From Listeria fleischmannii subsp. fleischmannii LU2006-1 (lineage in GTDB: Bacteria > Bacillota > Bacilli > Lactobacillales > Listeriaceae): a DNA stretch of 63,543 nt. The stretch spans positions 22 through 63,564 of the forward strand of contig NZ_ALWW01000012.1 of NCBI RefSeq assembly GCF_000344175.1. Reading direction: 5' to 3'. The translations under genes and the position numbers were made by a program. How positions within the stretch are numbered: position 1 is the first letter of the stretch; each line of letters opens with the position of its first letter. The notes under the pieces are model-generated. The model had not been told where the DNA came from. It did no database searches and saw only the letters and a list, made by a program, of their open reading frames with translations. Positions 53,980-62,576 of the stretch are shown one piece after another.

Positions 53980-54966
53980 GTGATTTATTTAGAGAATCAC
54001 GATGAATTAGATCAGGCGAAGAATTTTGCTATGGAAGAATATGCCTTGCGCTTTTTACCTGAGGATGAAACTTATTTTATGTTTTATAGAATGAATCCAA
54101 GCGTGATTGTGGGTAAAAATCAAAATATGTATGAAGAAATTAATCATTCGTACATTGAACAAAATCAGGTGGACGTGCTTAGGCGATTATCTGGCGGCGG
54201 GGCTGTGTATAATGATTTAGGAAATATAAGCTTTAGTATCATTACAAAAGACGATGGAAATAGCTTTCAAAACTTTGAAAAATTCACGATGCCAGTCATT
54301 AAAGCACTAGAAACTCTCGGCGTAGAGGCAACTTTAAGCGGTCGTAATGATATTGAAATCGGTGGTAAAAAGATTAGTGGTAATGCGCAGTTCATTACAA
54401 AAGGACGTTTATATAGTCACGGCACGCTACTATTTGATGTGAATTTAGATAATGTTCAAAAAGCACTGCATGTGGATCCGGAAAAATATTTGTCAAAAGG
54501 CGTTAAATCCGTTCGAAGTCGTGTGACCAATATCCGTGAACACTTAAAAGAAGATATGGATATTTTAGGCTTTAAACAAGTACTTTTAAATTCTATTTTT
54601 GCAACAAAAGACATTCCAACCTATTCTTTTACAAAAGAGGACTTGGAGGGGATAAAAAAAATTGAAAAAGAACGCTACCGCAATCCTGCTTGGACATACG
54701 GAAGGTCTCCGAAAGGGCTTGTCACGAAGAAGAAAAGATTTGATGCGGGTACAGTTCAATTTCATTTGGAAACCAAAAAAGGTTTTATTACGGAAATTAA
54801 AATTTTTGGAGACTTTTTTGGCATGTATGATATTTCGGAGCTTGAGGAAAAATTAACCGGCATTTTTTATACAAGAGAAGCTCTTCGTAATGTTTTGACG
54901 CCAGATGAGGTGGCGCGTTATTTTGGCCGTATTCCTCGTGATGAACTGCTTGATTTTTTACTATAA
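53980..54966 (+). CDS. lplA: lipoate--protein ligase LplA family
   Basis: A 328-aa ligase that activates free lipoate with ATP and attaches it to lysine of E2/GcvH domains. Key motif RRLSGGGAVYNDLGN begins at residue 68. GGKKISGNAQ (lysine binding lipoyl-AMP) and the GRSPKG region follow, then the C-terminal accessory domain. The start is GTG 53980, 8 bases after AAAAGGGAG. Position after hflX and a phosphoesterase resembles the Listeria lplA2 locus; that paralogue assignment is inference. Confidence 0.93.
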   Translation: MIYLENHDELDQAKNFAMEEYALRFLPEDETYFMFYRMNPSVIVGKNQNMYEEINHSYIEQNQVDVLRRLSGGGAVYNDLGNISFSIITKDDGNSFQNFEKFTMPVIKALETLGVEATLSGRNDIEIGGKKISGNAQFITKGRLYSHGTLLFDVNLDNVQKALHVDPEKYLSKGVKSVRSRVTNIREHLKEDMDILGFKQVLLNSIFATKDIPTYSFTKEDLEGIKKIEKERYRNPAWTYGRSPKGLVTKKKRFDAGTVQFHLETKKGFITEIKIFGDFFGMYDISELEEKLTGIFYTREALRNVLTPDEVARYFGRIPRDELLDFLL

Positions 54967-55071
54967 GTCTAAAGGCTGAGTTTGACTTCCTTCAAAAGTG
55001 GGAATCTTCGAAAAGAGAAATATTATATAATATTCATTGGGAAACTTATAAGAATTTACTGGAGGGATTAT

Positions 55072-55676
55072 ATGAATACGTATAAAATTGCAGGAGTCGT
55101 GGCTACTTTAGCTCTTTCTGTCGGATTATTAGCAGCATGTGGGGACAATGATGATAAGCAGTCGAATAACAATAACAACACGAACTATTCATCTAAAAAA
55201 AGCTCAGATAAAACGACAAGTCAACAAGATTTAAATGGAAAGTCATTTAATTTGTCAATGGACGATGCGATTAAAATGTTCCAAGATAAAAATAAAGAGG
55301 CTGATTTAACTTCAGTCAAATTGGAATATGAAAATGGAAAAGCGGTTTATAAAATTGAAGGCGCAGATAATATGAAGGACTATGAAATGGTATTTGATGC
55401 GGATTCCAAAGAAGTGTTAGAAGATAAAGCTGAAAGCATGGATACGGATGATAAAAATGACGTTCAAAATGATAAAATAAATATGGCGGGTATTATTTCC
55501 ATGGATGAGGCTATGCAAAAGCTACCGCTGAATCTGATGGTGCTGTTACGAGTATTGAATTAGAACGTTCTTTTAATGACACTGTTTATTCTGTTTCAAT
55601 TGAAAATGGTACGAATGAATCGGATGTCACAGTTAATGCCAAAGATGGTTCTGTCATGAATGTTGAAAATGACTAA
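55072..55676 (+). pseudogene. PepSY-domain lipoprotein, frameshifted near C-terminus
   Basis: ATG 55072 after GGAGGG encodes a lipoprotein signal with lipobox LAAC (C23), an N/S/K-rich linker and a PepSY-like repeat (NLSMDDAIKMFQ, VKLEYENGKAVYKIEG). A second PepSY copy begins (IISMDEAMQK) but the frame shifts. One extra G at 55521 restores ATAESDGAVTSIELERSF and a stop at 55676, giving about 200 aa. Such lipoproteins may inhibit extracellular proteases. A strong terminator follows. Confidence 0.82.
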
Positions 55677-55683
55677 ATAGAAG

Positions 55684-55722
55684 TAAAAGCACATGGCTAT
55701 TTTAGCCATGTGCTTTTTTTGT
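55684..55722 (+). terminator. terminator after PepSY lipoprotein
   Basis: AAAGCACATGGCTA / TAGCCATGTGCTTT with a T7 tail. Confidence 0.92.
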
Positions 55723-55850
55723 GTGCAATTGTAGTATTTTTTTATTTTTTTTGGATACGATTCGTTCATTTAATTACTCAAAATGAAGCTTTCCCGTGAA
55801 GCTTTTCCATGTTAAACTAGAAATAGGCGAAAATAGAAAAGAGTGTAACG

Positions 55851-56609
55851 ATGGCAGGAAATAAATTAGTTCATTTTTATTTTAAAAAACTAGGGGATTG
55901 GAATTTAATGTATAGTTTTATGAAAGGTTTTTGGGTAAGCTACCTTTCAATCTGCTTTTTTCTTATTATAGCTGTGTGGCTTAGTTTTATGTACGGGAGT
56001 TTACTTCTCGCGTGGACGGTGCTTGTCGCTTCCATGTGTTTAGTAGGGTTACTTTTTTACATAATGATTGTTAGAAAGGCACGGAGGTATATAAAGCTAA
56101 ACTATCAAATTCGCAATTTCAATGAATGGAATAAGTTAAAACAATATCTTCTTTACGCTTATTTAAAACAAAACGGGTTTAGAACACGGGAAGATCTTGA
56201 TAAGCTCATTGGATTTATTCGTTCAGAGTACGGGAATTTCGAGGAAAATAAAAAGCGAAATTTACTTGGAATGATTATGAGCGTTTTTATTGCTGTTTTT
56301 CTAGCTATTTTTGGCGGAAGTTTTTTAATCCAAGTGGAGGATTTTAAAAACCGAACTATCTTTACACTTATCATTCTTTTTTTAGCCGTGCTACTTCATT
56401 ATTTAGGAAAAATGATGGAACAATTTTTTCGGCATTTCACTAAAAAAGAAGCACGACAAAGTTTTCAACTCATTCAACAAATCATTTTAATTCAAATGAT
56501 TCTTCTAACAAGTGAAAATACGGAATATCATCCTTTTCTTGCGATAGAGAAAAAAGTGCAGGAAAATCCATTCTTACAGGAAATCATTCTTTCCAAATCC
56601 TTTTTGTGA
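55851..56609 (+). CDS. hypothetical four-span membrane protein
   Basis: A 252-aa protein that I do not recognise. Two membrane helices lie near 30-75 (SYLSICFFLIIAVWLSFMYG, then a second). A soluble helical stretch rich in R, K, E (about 80-135) is followed by two more helices near 140-190 (MIMSVFIAVFLAIFG, TIFTLIILFLAVLLHYL) and an amphipathic tail. No catalytic motifs are visible. It stands 37 bp before a GntR-type regulator and may share its transcript. Confidence 0.6.
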   Translation: MAGNKLVHFYFKKLGDWNLMYSFMKGFWVSYLSICFFLIIAVWLSFMYGSLLLAWTVLVASMCLVGLLFYIMIVRKARRYIKLNYQIRNFNEWNKLKQYLLYAYLKQNGFRTREDLDKLIGFIRSEYGNFEENKKRNLLGMIMSVFIAVFLAIFGGSFLIQVEDFKNRTIFTLIILFLAVLLHYLGKMMEQFFRHFTKKEARQSFQLIQQIILIQMILLTSENTEYHPFLAIEKKVQENPFLQEIILSKSFL

Positions 56610-56645
56610 TAACAGGTTACTAAAACAGAGAGAAGAGGGTGCGAG

Positions 56646-57296
56646 ATGGAAAAAGGCCACAAAGAGACAATGGAAACAAAATGTTACAAGGAGATTAAAA
56701 GACGAATCCAATCAGGGGAATATGAACCAGGAATGCGTTTAATCGAAACAGCCCTATCACGAGAACTAAAAATTAGCCGGACGCCAGTTAGAAAAGCGAT
56801 TGCGATGCTTACGGCGGATGGGTTTGTTGAAAACTTAGATTATCGTGGGGCGGTTGTGAAAAATAGTAAGGTGACAAAAGATAATTATATTGAAATTTTA
56901 GATATTGTCGGCCTATTTTTAAAACATACTGTCCATCGAATCGAAAACAAGAAAATTCGGTTTGACCAGCGTATTATAGCCCCTAAAAAATTGGAGTTAG
57001 AGTGGCAAGTGCAAAACGGGAATAAAAAAGCTTATCAGAAATATTGTCGGGCAGTCATCTTAGAATTGATTTTACTTTTGAAAAATGAATATTATCAACA
57101 AATTCTAGTTGATTTTTTCGATCGAATTGATCAATTTGCGGATAGTGAAGTTCGTTCGATACTTGAAAGTTCAGGTCCCGAACTAGTAAGTAAACTATCA
57201 GAATTAACGTACGCGATTGAAGTAGGAAATTATTCAGAAGCGATTATGTTGATTGATGAAATGACAGAATTTCAAATTTTATCTGCTTATCGCTAA
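56646..57296 (+). CDS. GntR family transcriptional regulator
   Basis: A 216-aa protein with an N-terminal GntR winged helix (RRIQSGEYEPGMRLIETALSREL at about 17-39, then SRTPVRKAIAMLTADG). An all-helical C-terminal ligand domain like FCD/FadR follows, though the metal-binding histidines of FCD proteins are not obvious. It likely represses a neighbouring or metabolic gene. It converges on the quinone reductase, separated by the second repeat element. Confidence 0.85.
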   Translation: MEKGHKETMETKCYKEIKRRIQSGEYEPGMRLIETALSRELKISRTPVRKAIAMLTADGFVENLDYRGAVVKNSKVTKDNYIEILDIVGLFLKHTVHRIENKKIRFDQRIIAPKKLELEWQVQNGNKKAYQKYCRAVILELILLLKNEYYQQILVDFFDRIDQFADSEVRSILESSGPELVSKLSELTYAIEVGNYSEAIMLIDEMTEFQILSAYR

Positions 57297-57310
57297 ATGT
57301 ATATAAAAAG

Positions 57311-57354
57311 AAATCAAGAAAAGATATCCTTATGGGATATCTTTTCTTGATTTT
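57311..57354. terminator. terminator hairpin, left copy of a flanking pair
   Basis: Perfect 18-bp stem AATCAAGAAAAGATATCC with loop TTAT(G). The same hairpin, with a few changes, recurs at 57531-57574 on the other side of the element. Confidence 0.88.
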
Positions 57355-57530
57355 AGCTTGTAGTAAAATGCAAAGTTTACACAAAACAAAATGGCGCACG
57401 CCAAAATCAGACTGCTGACAAATGGTGAGATTCTAGGCAAAGCCTCTGTGCCGGAGCGGAGCGTACTCGAGTACGTGAGCACCGGCACGGAGGGTTTAAC
57501 AACGAAGATTGCCGTTTGTCAGCAGTCTGA
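57355..57530 (-). repeat. 176-bp dispersed palindromic element, copy 2
   Basis: Inverse orientation to the copy at 1501-1675. Terminal 16-bp inverted repeats TCAGACTGCTGACAAA at 57407-57422 and 57515-57530 enclose a better palindrome than copy 1, with arms CTCCGTGCCGG and CCGGCACAGAG around GTACTCGAGTAC. The 52-bp tail (57355-57406) begins AGCTTGTAG. No ORF. It again lies between convergent genes and between two copies of the local terminator. Confidence 0.85.
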
Positions 57531-57574
57531 AATCAAGAAAAGATATCCTTTTGGGTGTATCCTTTCTTGATTTT
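57531..57574. terminator. terminator hairpin, right copy of a flanking pair
   Basis: Diverged copy of the hairpin at 57311-57354; the left arm is unchanged while the right arm has substitutions that leave several G-U or mismatched pairs. Confidence 0.8.
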
Positions 57575-57579
57575 CTTTT

Positions 57580-58572
57580 TTAGATTAACTTTACAATATA
57601 ACGACCTAGCGTTCCTTCATTTGTAATTTGAAGAAGCGCTTTTGGTAGTTCGTCCAGTGAGATTTCATGGATAAGGGTATCTATTTTGGCTAGTTTAAAA
57701 TTCGTTGCGATTTGTTCCCAAATGTGCACTCTTTTTTCATAAGGACAATACACCGAATCAATTCCAACAAGCGAAATACCACGTAAAATGAAAGGAAAGA
57801 CAGTTGTTTCCAATTTTCCTGAAAGAGCCATGCCGCACGCGGTTACAGTTCCACCGTACTTCGTTGCAGATAGAAAATAGCTTAAAACGTCGCCACCAAC
57901 TGAATCAACGGCATGAGCAAAACGCTCCGTATCAAGGGCTCTTTTTTTCTCTGGATTAAAGTCTGACCGAGAGACAACTTCACGCGCACCTAGTTTTTCA
58001 AGAAGGATTTCGCTACCTGCCTTCCCACTTGAAGCTATGACGGAAAAGCCCATTTGAGCTAAAATGCCAGTCGTAATACTACCAACGCCTCCCGATGCCC
58101 CGCTAACAGCAATAGGCCCATCTTCGGGCTTTGCCCCGTTATCTAGCAGGGCTTGAACGCTTAAGCTAGCCGTAAATCCGGCCGTCCCGTAACACATAGC
58201 TTCACGAAGCGAAAGTGATTTTGGTAGCGGAACTACCCATTTTTCTGGAACGCGAATGAGTTCGCTAAATCCTCCAAAATGGCTCACGCCAAATTCATAG
58301 CTCGTCACAATGACAGCATCCCCTTTTTTAAAACGAGTAGAAGTTGACTCTGTTACGATGCCACTAGCGTCAATGCCTGGAATGAAAGGGTATCGCGACA
58401 CGATTTTACCGTCCTGTAGGGTGGCCAGGGCGTCTTTATAATTTACACTCGAATAATGGACGCGAATCGTAACATCTCCATCTGGCAATGTTTTTAAATC
58501 GGTTTCTTTAACGGAAGTGGACACTTTTCCGTCAGGTTCTTCCTCGACGAATAATGCGCGAAAAGTAGACAT
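57580..58572 (-). CDS. MDR quinone oxidoreductase, YhdH/YhfP family (acryloyl-CoA reductase-like)
   Basis: A 330-aa zinc-free medium-chain dehydrogenase/reductase: SSVNYKDALATLQDGKI near 44-60, FIPGIDASGIV, and nucleotide motif SGASGGVGSITTGIL near 156-170. The YhdH/YhfP subfamily reduces acrylyl-CoA or quinones with NADPH. TAGGAGG lies before ATG 58572. A 14-bp motif upstream is shared with the ahpC region, hinting at redox control. Confidence 0.9.
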   Translation of the reverse strand: MSTFRALFVEEEPDGKVSTSVKETDLKTLPDGDVTIRVHYSSVNYKDALATLQDGKIVSRYPFIPGIDASGIVTESTSTRFKKGDAVIVTSYEFGVSHFGGFSELIRVPEKWVVPLPKSLSLREAMCYGTAGFTASLSVQALLDNGAKPEDGPIAVSGASGGVGSITTGILAQMGFSVIASSGKAGSEILLEKLGAREVVSRSDFNPEKKRALDTERFAHAVDSVGGDVLSYFLSATKYGGTVTACGMALSGKLETTVFPFILRGISLVGIDSVYCPYEKRVHIWEQIATNFKLAKIDTLIHEISLDELPKALLQITNEGTLGRYIVKLI

Positions 58573-58585
58573 TTATTTTCCTCCT

Positions 58586-58600
58586 ATGTTCAGTTTGTAA
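58586..58600. promoter_or_regulatory. ATGTTCAGTTTGTAA motif shared with ahpC upstream region
   Basis: The 14-mer ATGTTCAGTTTGTA occurs here, next to the quinone reductase ribosome site, and at 16165. Its core is also inverted at 16113. Possible operator; function unproven. Confidence 0.4.
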
Positions 58601-58703
58601 CTTAAATGTACCAAAATTTTAGATGTATGCCTATCGAAATGGTTTTTAATTTACGAAATGGGTATAATAAAAGAGGAATTAGAAGGAAAGAAGGTTAATA
58701 CAT

Positions 58704-59627
58704 ATGGAAAAAGTGATGCTTATCGTCAATCCTTCATCGGGTAAGGAAAAAGCAAAGACATACATGGAAAAAGCGGAAAAAGTACTAAAAAATCGTTTTG
58801 GCTTAGTGGAAGTGAAGTTAACGGAAAAGGGCGGAGATGCTACTCAGTTCGCATCTGATGCTGCAGAAGAGGGCTTTTATGCGGTGATTGCTATGGGCGG
58901 AGACGGGACGCTGAATGAAACGATTAATGGCCTAGCCAAACACGAGAAACGTCCTGCTTTTGGCTTTATTCCACTTGGAACGGTAAATGATTTAGCTAGA
59001 TCAACAGGTATCCCGTTAAAACCACATAAAGCGATTAAAATGTTGGAAACAGCTGTGTTAAAACCGATGGATGTAGGCAAAATTGATAATCAATATTTTA
59101 TGAATGTTTTAGCCATTGGTATGATTGCTCAGGCAGTCGATCAGGTAAGCGTTGAGCAAAAAACGAAATTTGGACCTGTCGCTTATTTTATTGAAGGGCT
59201 AAAGGCGTTTAATCGGCATGAACTGCTTCATTTTAAAATTCGGAGTGAAGAGGAAAGTTTTGATGATGAGGCAGCCCTTGTTGTTGCAGGCTTAACAAAT
59301 TCCGTCGGTGGCATGGAGAAATGGGCTCCTGAAGCAGAACTAGATGACGGGTTATTACATGTCTTTATTTTAACCAAATTAGGGTTTATTGATGCTGCGA
59401 ATATTTTGCCGCAATTGGTTAAGGGGACGCTGAAAAACGCTAATGGAGTGGAATATTATAAAACGAATAGTCTGGAAATCGAAGCGAGCGGCGAAGGGAT
59501 TTCTGTTAATGTAGACGGGGATCCTGGTCCTAGCCTGCCTGTTAAAATTGAGGTTTTGCCTAGTCATTTAGAGTTATTTGTTCCGGAGAAGCAGAATAAG
59601 AAAAAAATGTTTGGCAAGTTACTTTAA
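58704..59627 (+). CDS. diacylglycerol kinase family lipid kinase (YegS/DgkB-like)
   Basis: A 307-aa lipid kinase. LIVNPSSGKEKAK lies at the start, the GGDGTLNE nucleotide-binding motif at residues 65-72 and GTVNDLARS near 97. A C-terminal beta-sandwich contains VNVDGDPGPSLP. It phosphorylates diacylglycerol or a related lipid at the membrane. It is 42 bp upstream of the PH/GRAM-like gene, possibly cotranscribed. A TATAAT lies upstream at about 58661. Confidence 0.9.
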   Translation: MEKVMLIVNPSSGKEKAKTYMEKAEKVLKNRFGLVEVKLTEKGGDATQFASDAAEEGFYAVIAMGGDGTLNETINGLAKHEKRPAFGFIPLGTVNDLARSTGIPLKPHKAIKMLETAVLKPMDVGKIDNQYFMNVLAIGMIAQAVDQVSVEQKTKFGPVAYFIEGLKAFNRHELLHFKIRSEEESFDDEAALVVAGLTNSVGGMEKWAPEAELDDGLLHVFILTKLGFIDAANILPQLVKGTLKNANGVEYYKTNSLEIEASGEGISVNVDGDPGPSLPVKIEVLPSHLELFVPEKQNKKKMFGKLL

Positions 59628-59669
59628 AGGGGACAGGAAAATAGACATATAAATAGGGGGGAAGTAAAC

Positions 59670-60005
59670 GTGGAACAACTTGAGGTGGTTTATAAAGGCC
59701 TAGCGAATTTGAAGATGAATTTTAAGGCTGTTCCCGGGCGTCTTTATTTGACATCAACAAACTTTGTGCATAAACCGAATGAATATTTTGATGAAGAGCT
59801 TATTCTTCCTTTTGAAAAAATCGCTAAAATTCGCGGTGTAAAAACAAAAATTTTCGGCAGAGAATTAATTCCAAATATTATTGAAATCCGCATGTTTGAC
59901 GGGATCGTTTATCAATTTGTCATCAATAAACAAAAAAAATGGCTTGCCGCGATTCACCGTTTGTTTACCGATCTTCAGCAGGCTGAGAAAATAGAAATGA
60001 AGTAA
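59670..60005 (+). CDS. small PH/GRAM-like domain protein
   Basis: A 111-aa single-domain protein: GLANLKMNFKAVPGRLYLTSTNFVHKP, EELILPFEKIAKIRGVKTKIFGREL and a final long helix (WLAAIHRLFTDLQQAEK). This strand pattern with a closing helix is that of GRAM/PH-like domains, which often bind lipids or membranes. Start GTG 59670 follows GGGGGG-AAG. Lying after a lipid kinase, it might sense the product; that is inference. Confidence 0.65.
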   Translation: MEQLEVVYKGLANLKMNFKAVPGRLYLTSTNFVHKPNEYFDEELILPFEKIAKIRGVKTKIFGRELIPNIIEIRMFDGIVYQFVINKQKKWLAAIHRLFTDLQQAEKIEMK

Positions 60006-60121
60006 AAGGGGGCAGAGATGTAACCCCTTTTTAATTTGAAAAATAGGCATTATGACATCTTTTAGAACGGATCAGTTTTATGATAAGATAGCTCAAATGA
60101 ATGCTGAGGAGAGAAGAAAGC

Positions 60122-61273
60122 ATGAAACAAACGCGTCTTGAAAAAAATAAACTAAGAAGAAAAGGGAGACGCAACAAGCAAATTTTTATAAGCTTAAGTT
60201 TAGCTATTTTAATTTGCTTACTCGGGGGAGCGCTTTACATACATCTTACAAAAAACACGACCACAACTGCCATAAACGAAACAACGAAAAACGAATTACA
60301 ACCTTCTAAAAGGGTTGAGGCAAATGTTGTACCTGAAAATGCGATTGATGAATATTTAAATGAAATAGGATTTAACGGTACGGTGTATATTGAGGATAAA
60401 GGGAAATATACAACTAAAAAAAGCATACGGAAACGCAAATTTTGAAACAGGTGAAAAAAATCAAATGACTAGCACCTATTTGATTGGTTCCATGCAAAAA
60501 GTGATTATCGCTACGGCTTTTATGCAACTTGTGGAACAGGGAAAAGTAGGTTTAGACGATCCGATTCAAAAGTATTTGCCACATTTTCCGAACGGACATG
60601 CTATTAAGATAAAGAATTTTTTAGGGCATACAACAGGCCTAAATGAACGAAAAAAAGAGTCTGACGCTACTACGCCGTATCAAATTATAAAAAGCATTGA
60701 ACGTGCTGGTATAAAGCAACAACCTGGAAAATGGCACTATTCGGATGATAATTATGCGGTTATTGCTTATTTAATTCAGCAGCTTTCCGGAATGAGCGTC
60801 GATCGTTATGTGAAACAACATATTTTTACGCCGGCCAATATGACTTCTGCCAACTTTGGACCAAGTTTTATAACAATCCGTTACATACATCTAGTTACTA
60901 TAATTGGGATGGTGATATTGTGGATGCTCCTATAACGGAAGATATGTCACAGCTTTTTGGTGCTGGTGATATGTATATGACGGTAGAAGATGTTTATAAA
61001 TTTGATGAAGCACTTCTCTCAGGTCAATTAATATCCAAAAAAGGAGTGGGGCGCCTTTTGCAAAAAGGGGCTGGGAAATACGGTTTTGGCATGTATGATT
61101 TTGGGGATTATCATATTTCGAGAGGTGTCCTTTACGGCTATGAATCCGCTAATGTTTTTACGAAAGACCATACAAAAAAGGTTATTTTATTAACAAATGC
61201 ACGAGACCGTAGTTCTAAAAAAGCTTTTTATATTTATACGCGAAAAATTTTAGAGATTATGGAAAAAAATTAG
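60122..61273 (+). pseudogene. membrane-anchored serine hydrolase (beta-lactamase/class C PBP-like), two frameshifts
   Basis: Three frames form one protein. 60122 to about 60420 gives a basic N-terminus and membrane helix (IFISLSLAILICLLGGALYIH). After dropping one A from the A7 run 60416-60422, the chain continues with the S-x-x-K motif GSMQK and YSDDNYAVIAYL (Y-x-N/D motif). Adding one T to T4 at 60866-60869 leads into YNNPLHTSSYYNWDGD and the last part to 61273. About 380 aa. It is probably an extracytoplasmic carboxypeptidase or esterase of the class C beta-lactamase fold. Confidence 0.83.
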
Positions 61274-61335
61274 TCTGATTAAAAAAGTCGTGCTATAATA
61301 GGGACAGAACTTGATGACACAGGAGGAAATAATTG

Positions 61336-61719
61336 GTGGAAATAAAGGTTCAAAATAAAATTCAAGACAATAAAGTGACTTTTATAAGTGATTTTGGTGA
61401 AGGCGTTGGAACTTGGATGGACGAGGAGCCGGACCCGGGGAGAAAGTATACGGTTGAAGTGACGATTCCTGAAAAAATCACAACTGAGTTTATACATGAA
61501 AGCGAAGAGAAACATTGCTTAATTGAAATGGATGAAGAGAGTAAAATTCATATCATCGGGCAACTTGAGGATTATGAGGAAGACGGTTTTGCCGTTTTAC
61601 GCCTTGAAGAGAGTATCATTTGCTTCGACACAGATTTTGATGAGCAAATTGAACATTTGCACGGTAAATTTATTGATGTAATGGTTTCTGAAATTAGATT
61701 GAATAGCGTCGGAATATAG
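61336..61719 (+). CDS. hypothetical acidic protein
   Basis: A 127-aa soluble, Glu/Asp-rich protein without a family that I recognise. It is mostly beta-strand in pattern (KVTFISDFGEGVGTWMD, then YTVEVTIPEKITTEF and KIHIIGQLEDYEEDGFAVLRL). The periodic strands look like an OB-fold or similar small barrel. AGGAGG at 61321-61326 serves GTG 61336 (spacing 9) better than the in-frame TTG 61333, but either is possible. A TATAAT-like -10 lies at about 61296. A terminator follows. Confidence 0.6.
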   Translation: MEIKVQNKIQDNKVTFISDFGEGVGTWMDEEPDPGRKYTVEVTIPEKITTEFIHESEEKHCLIEMDEESKIHIIGQLEDYEEDGFAVLRLEESIICFDTDFDEQIEHLHGKFIDVMVSEIRLNSVGI

Positions 61720-61726
61720 ATGAGAG

Positions 61727-61759
61727 AAAAGGTCGGGAGAAATTCCCGACCTTTTTTTT
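61727..61759. terminator. bidirectional terminator
   Basis: AAAAGGTCGGGA / TCCCGACCTTTT hairpin with T8 tail, between convergent genes. Confidence 0.9.
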
Positions 61760-61765
61760 GTTAGT

Positions 61766-61954
61766 TTACTTACTTTTGTTTAAGAAAATCGAGTTGGTGA
61801 TTAAATTTAAAATAAAATAGATGAGAATAAAGATTCCCCAATAGAAAATTAAGCTTTCATAGCCAAAATGGAACATTCTAAAAATGACTTTATGGATGAG
61901 AACGGTAATAAGAATTAGTAATGTGTTGACAAGTGTTATGCTAAATATTTTCAT
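61766..61954 (-). CDS. small two-span membrane protein of the bacteriocin-type ABC operon
   Basis: A 62-aa protein with two hydrophobic helices (about 3-24 and 33-56) and a basic C-terminus. ATG 61954 has AAGGAG 8 bases upstream, and its start overlaps the end of the ATPase gene by 14 bp, so it is coupled to it. I do not recognise a family. In such loci a small membrane protein may serve as an accessory or immunity protein, which is inference. Confidence 0.6.
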   Translation of the reverse strand: MKIFSITLVNTLLILITVLIHKVIFRMFHFGYESLIFYWGIFILIYFILNLITNSIFLNKSK

Positions 61955-62576
61955 GGTATATTTCTCCTTCATGGATGGTAATTATTCTATCTGCTTTTTC
62001 AGCAATAGTGGTATCATGGGTTACACAGATCACGGTTTTCCCCTCTGCTTTAACCTTTAAAAGTAAGTGGATAATCATATCTCGGTTTTTTGGGTCTAGA
62101 TTTCCGGTAGGTTCATCGGCGAATAAAATATCAAAAGGTTTTAGTAAAACTCGTGCTATAGCTATCCGTTGTTTCTCGCCGCCGCTTAATTGATAGACAT
62201 ATTTGGAAAGGTAAGGGGTATCTAAACCAACAGCTTGTAAAGATGTTTGCAGTTCTACTTTTTCGGCTTTTTTTGAGATGTTTAAATTGGCTTCTACACG
62301 CTCATTTTCTAAAAGTAAATAGTTTTGGAAAATAAAACCGAATGTATTTCTTTTTAATTCACGAACGGTTTTTTGCGTAGGATTTTTATGCTGATTAATT
62401 GTTACGCTACCACCTTGTACTTTTTCAAGTAATCCCATGATATGAAGTAACGTAGTTTTGCCACTGCCACTCTGTCCTAAAATGACAATAAACTCCCCTT
62501 TAGAAATGTGAAGTGATACATTTTTTAAAATGGACTGACCAGCTATTTGCTTGTTTATATTTTCTAGTTTAATCAT
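61941..62576 (-). CDS. ABC transporter ATP-binding protein (lactococcin-972-type exporter family)
   Basis: A 211-aa MacB/LolD-like ATPase. Walker A is GQSGSGKTTLL near 35-45, QNYLL is the Q-loop, the signature is LSGGEKQRIAIARVLL near 138-153, Walker B is ILFADEPTGNLDPKN and CVTHD the H-loop. Size and the partner permease match ABC systems associated with lactococcin-972-type bacteriocins. ATG 62576 follows AAAAGGTG. Its start overlaps the end of the frame-corrected permease by 8 bp. Confidence 0.88.
   Translation of the reverse strand: MIKLENINKQIAGQSILKNVSLHISKGEFIVILGQSGSGKTTLLHIMGLLEKVQGGSVTINQHKNPTQKTVRELKRNTFGFIFQNYLLLENERVEANLNISKKAEKVELQTSLQAVGLDTPYLSKYVYQLSGGEKQRIAIARVLLKPFDILFADEPTGNLDPKNRDMIIHLLLKVKAEGKTVICVTHDTTIAEKADRIITIHEGEIYHENI

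Noticed and set aside
61760-61775. GTTAGTTTACTT, similar to the mhq operator half-site
   Set aside because: It overlaps the 3' end of the small membrane gene and lacks a partner half-site, so the match is likely chance.
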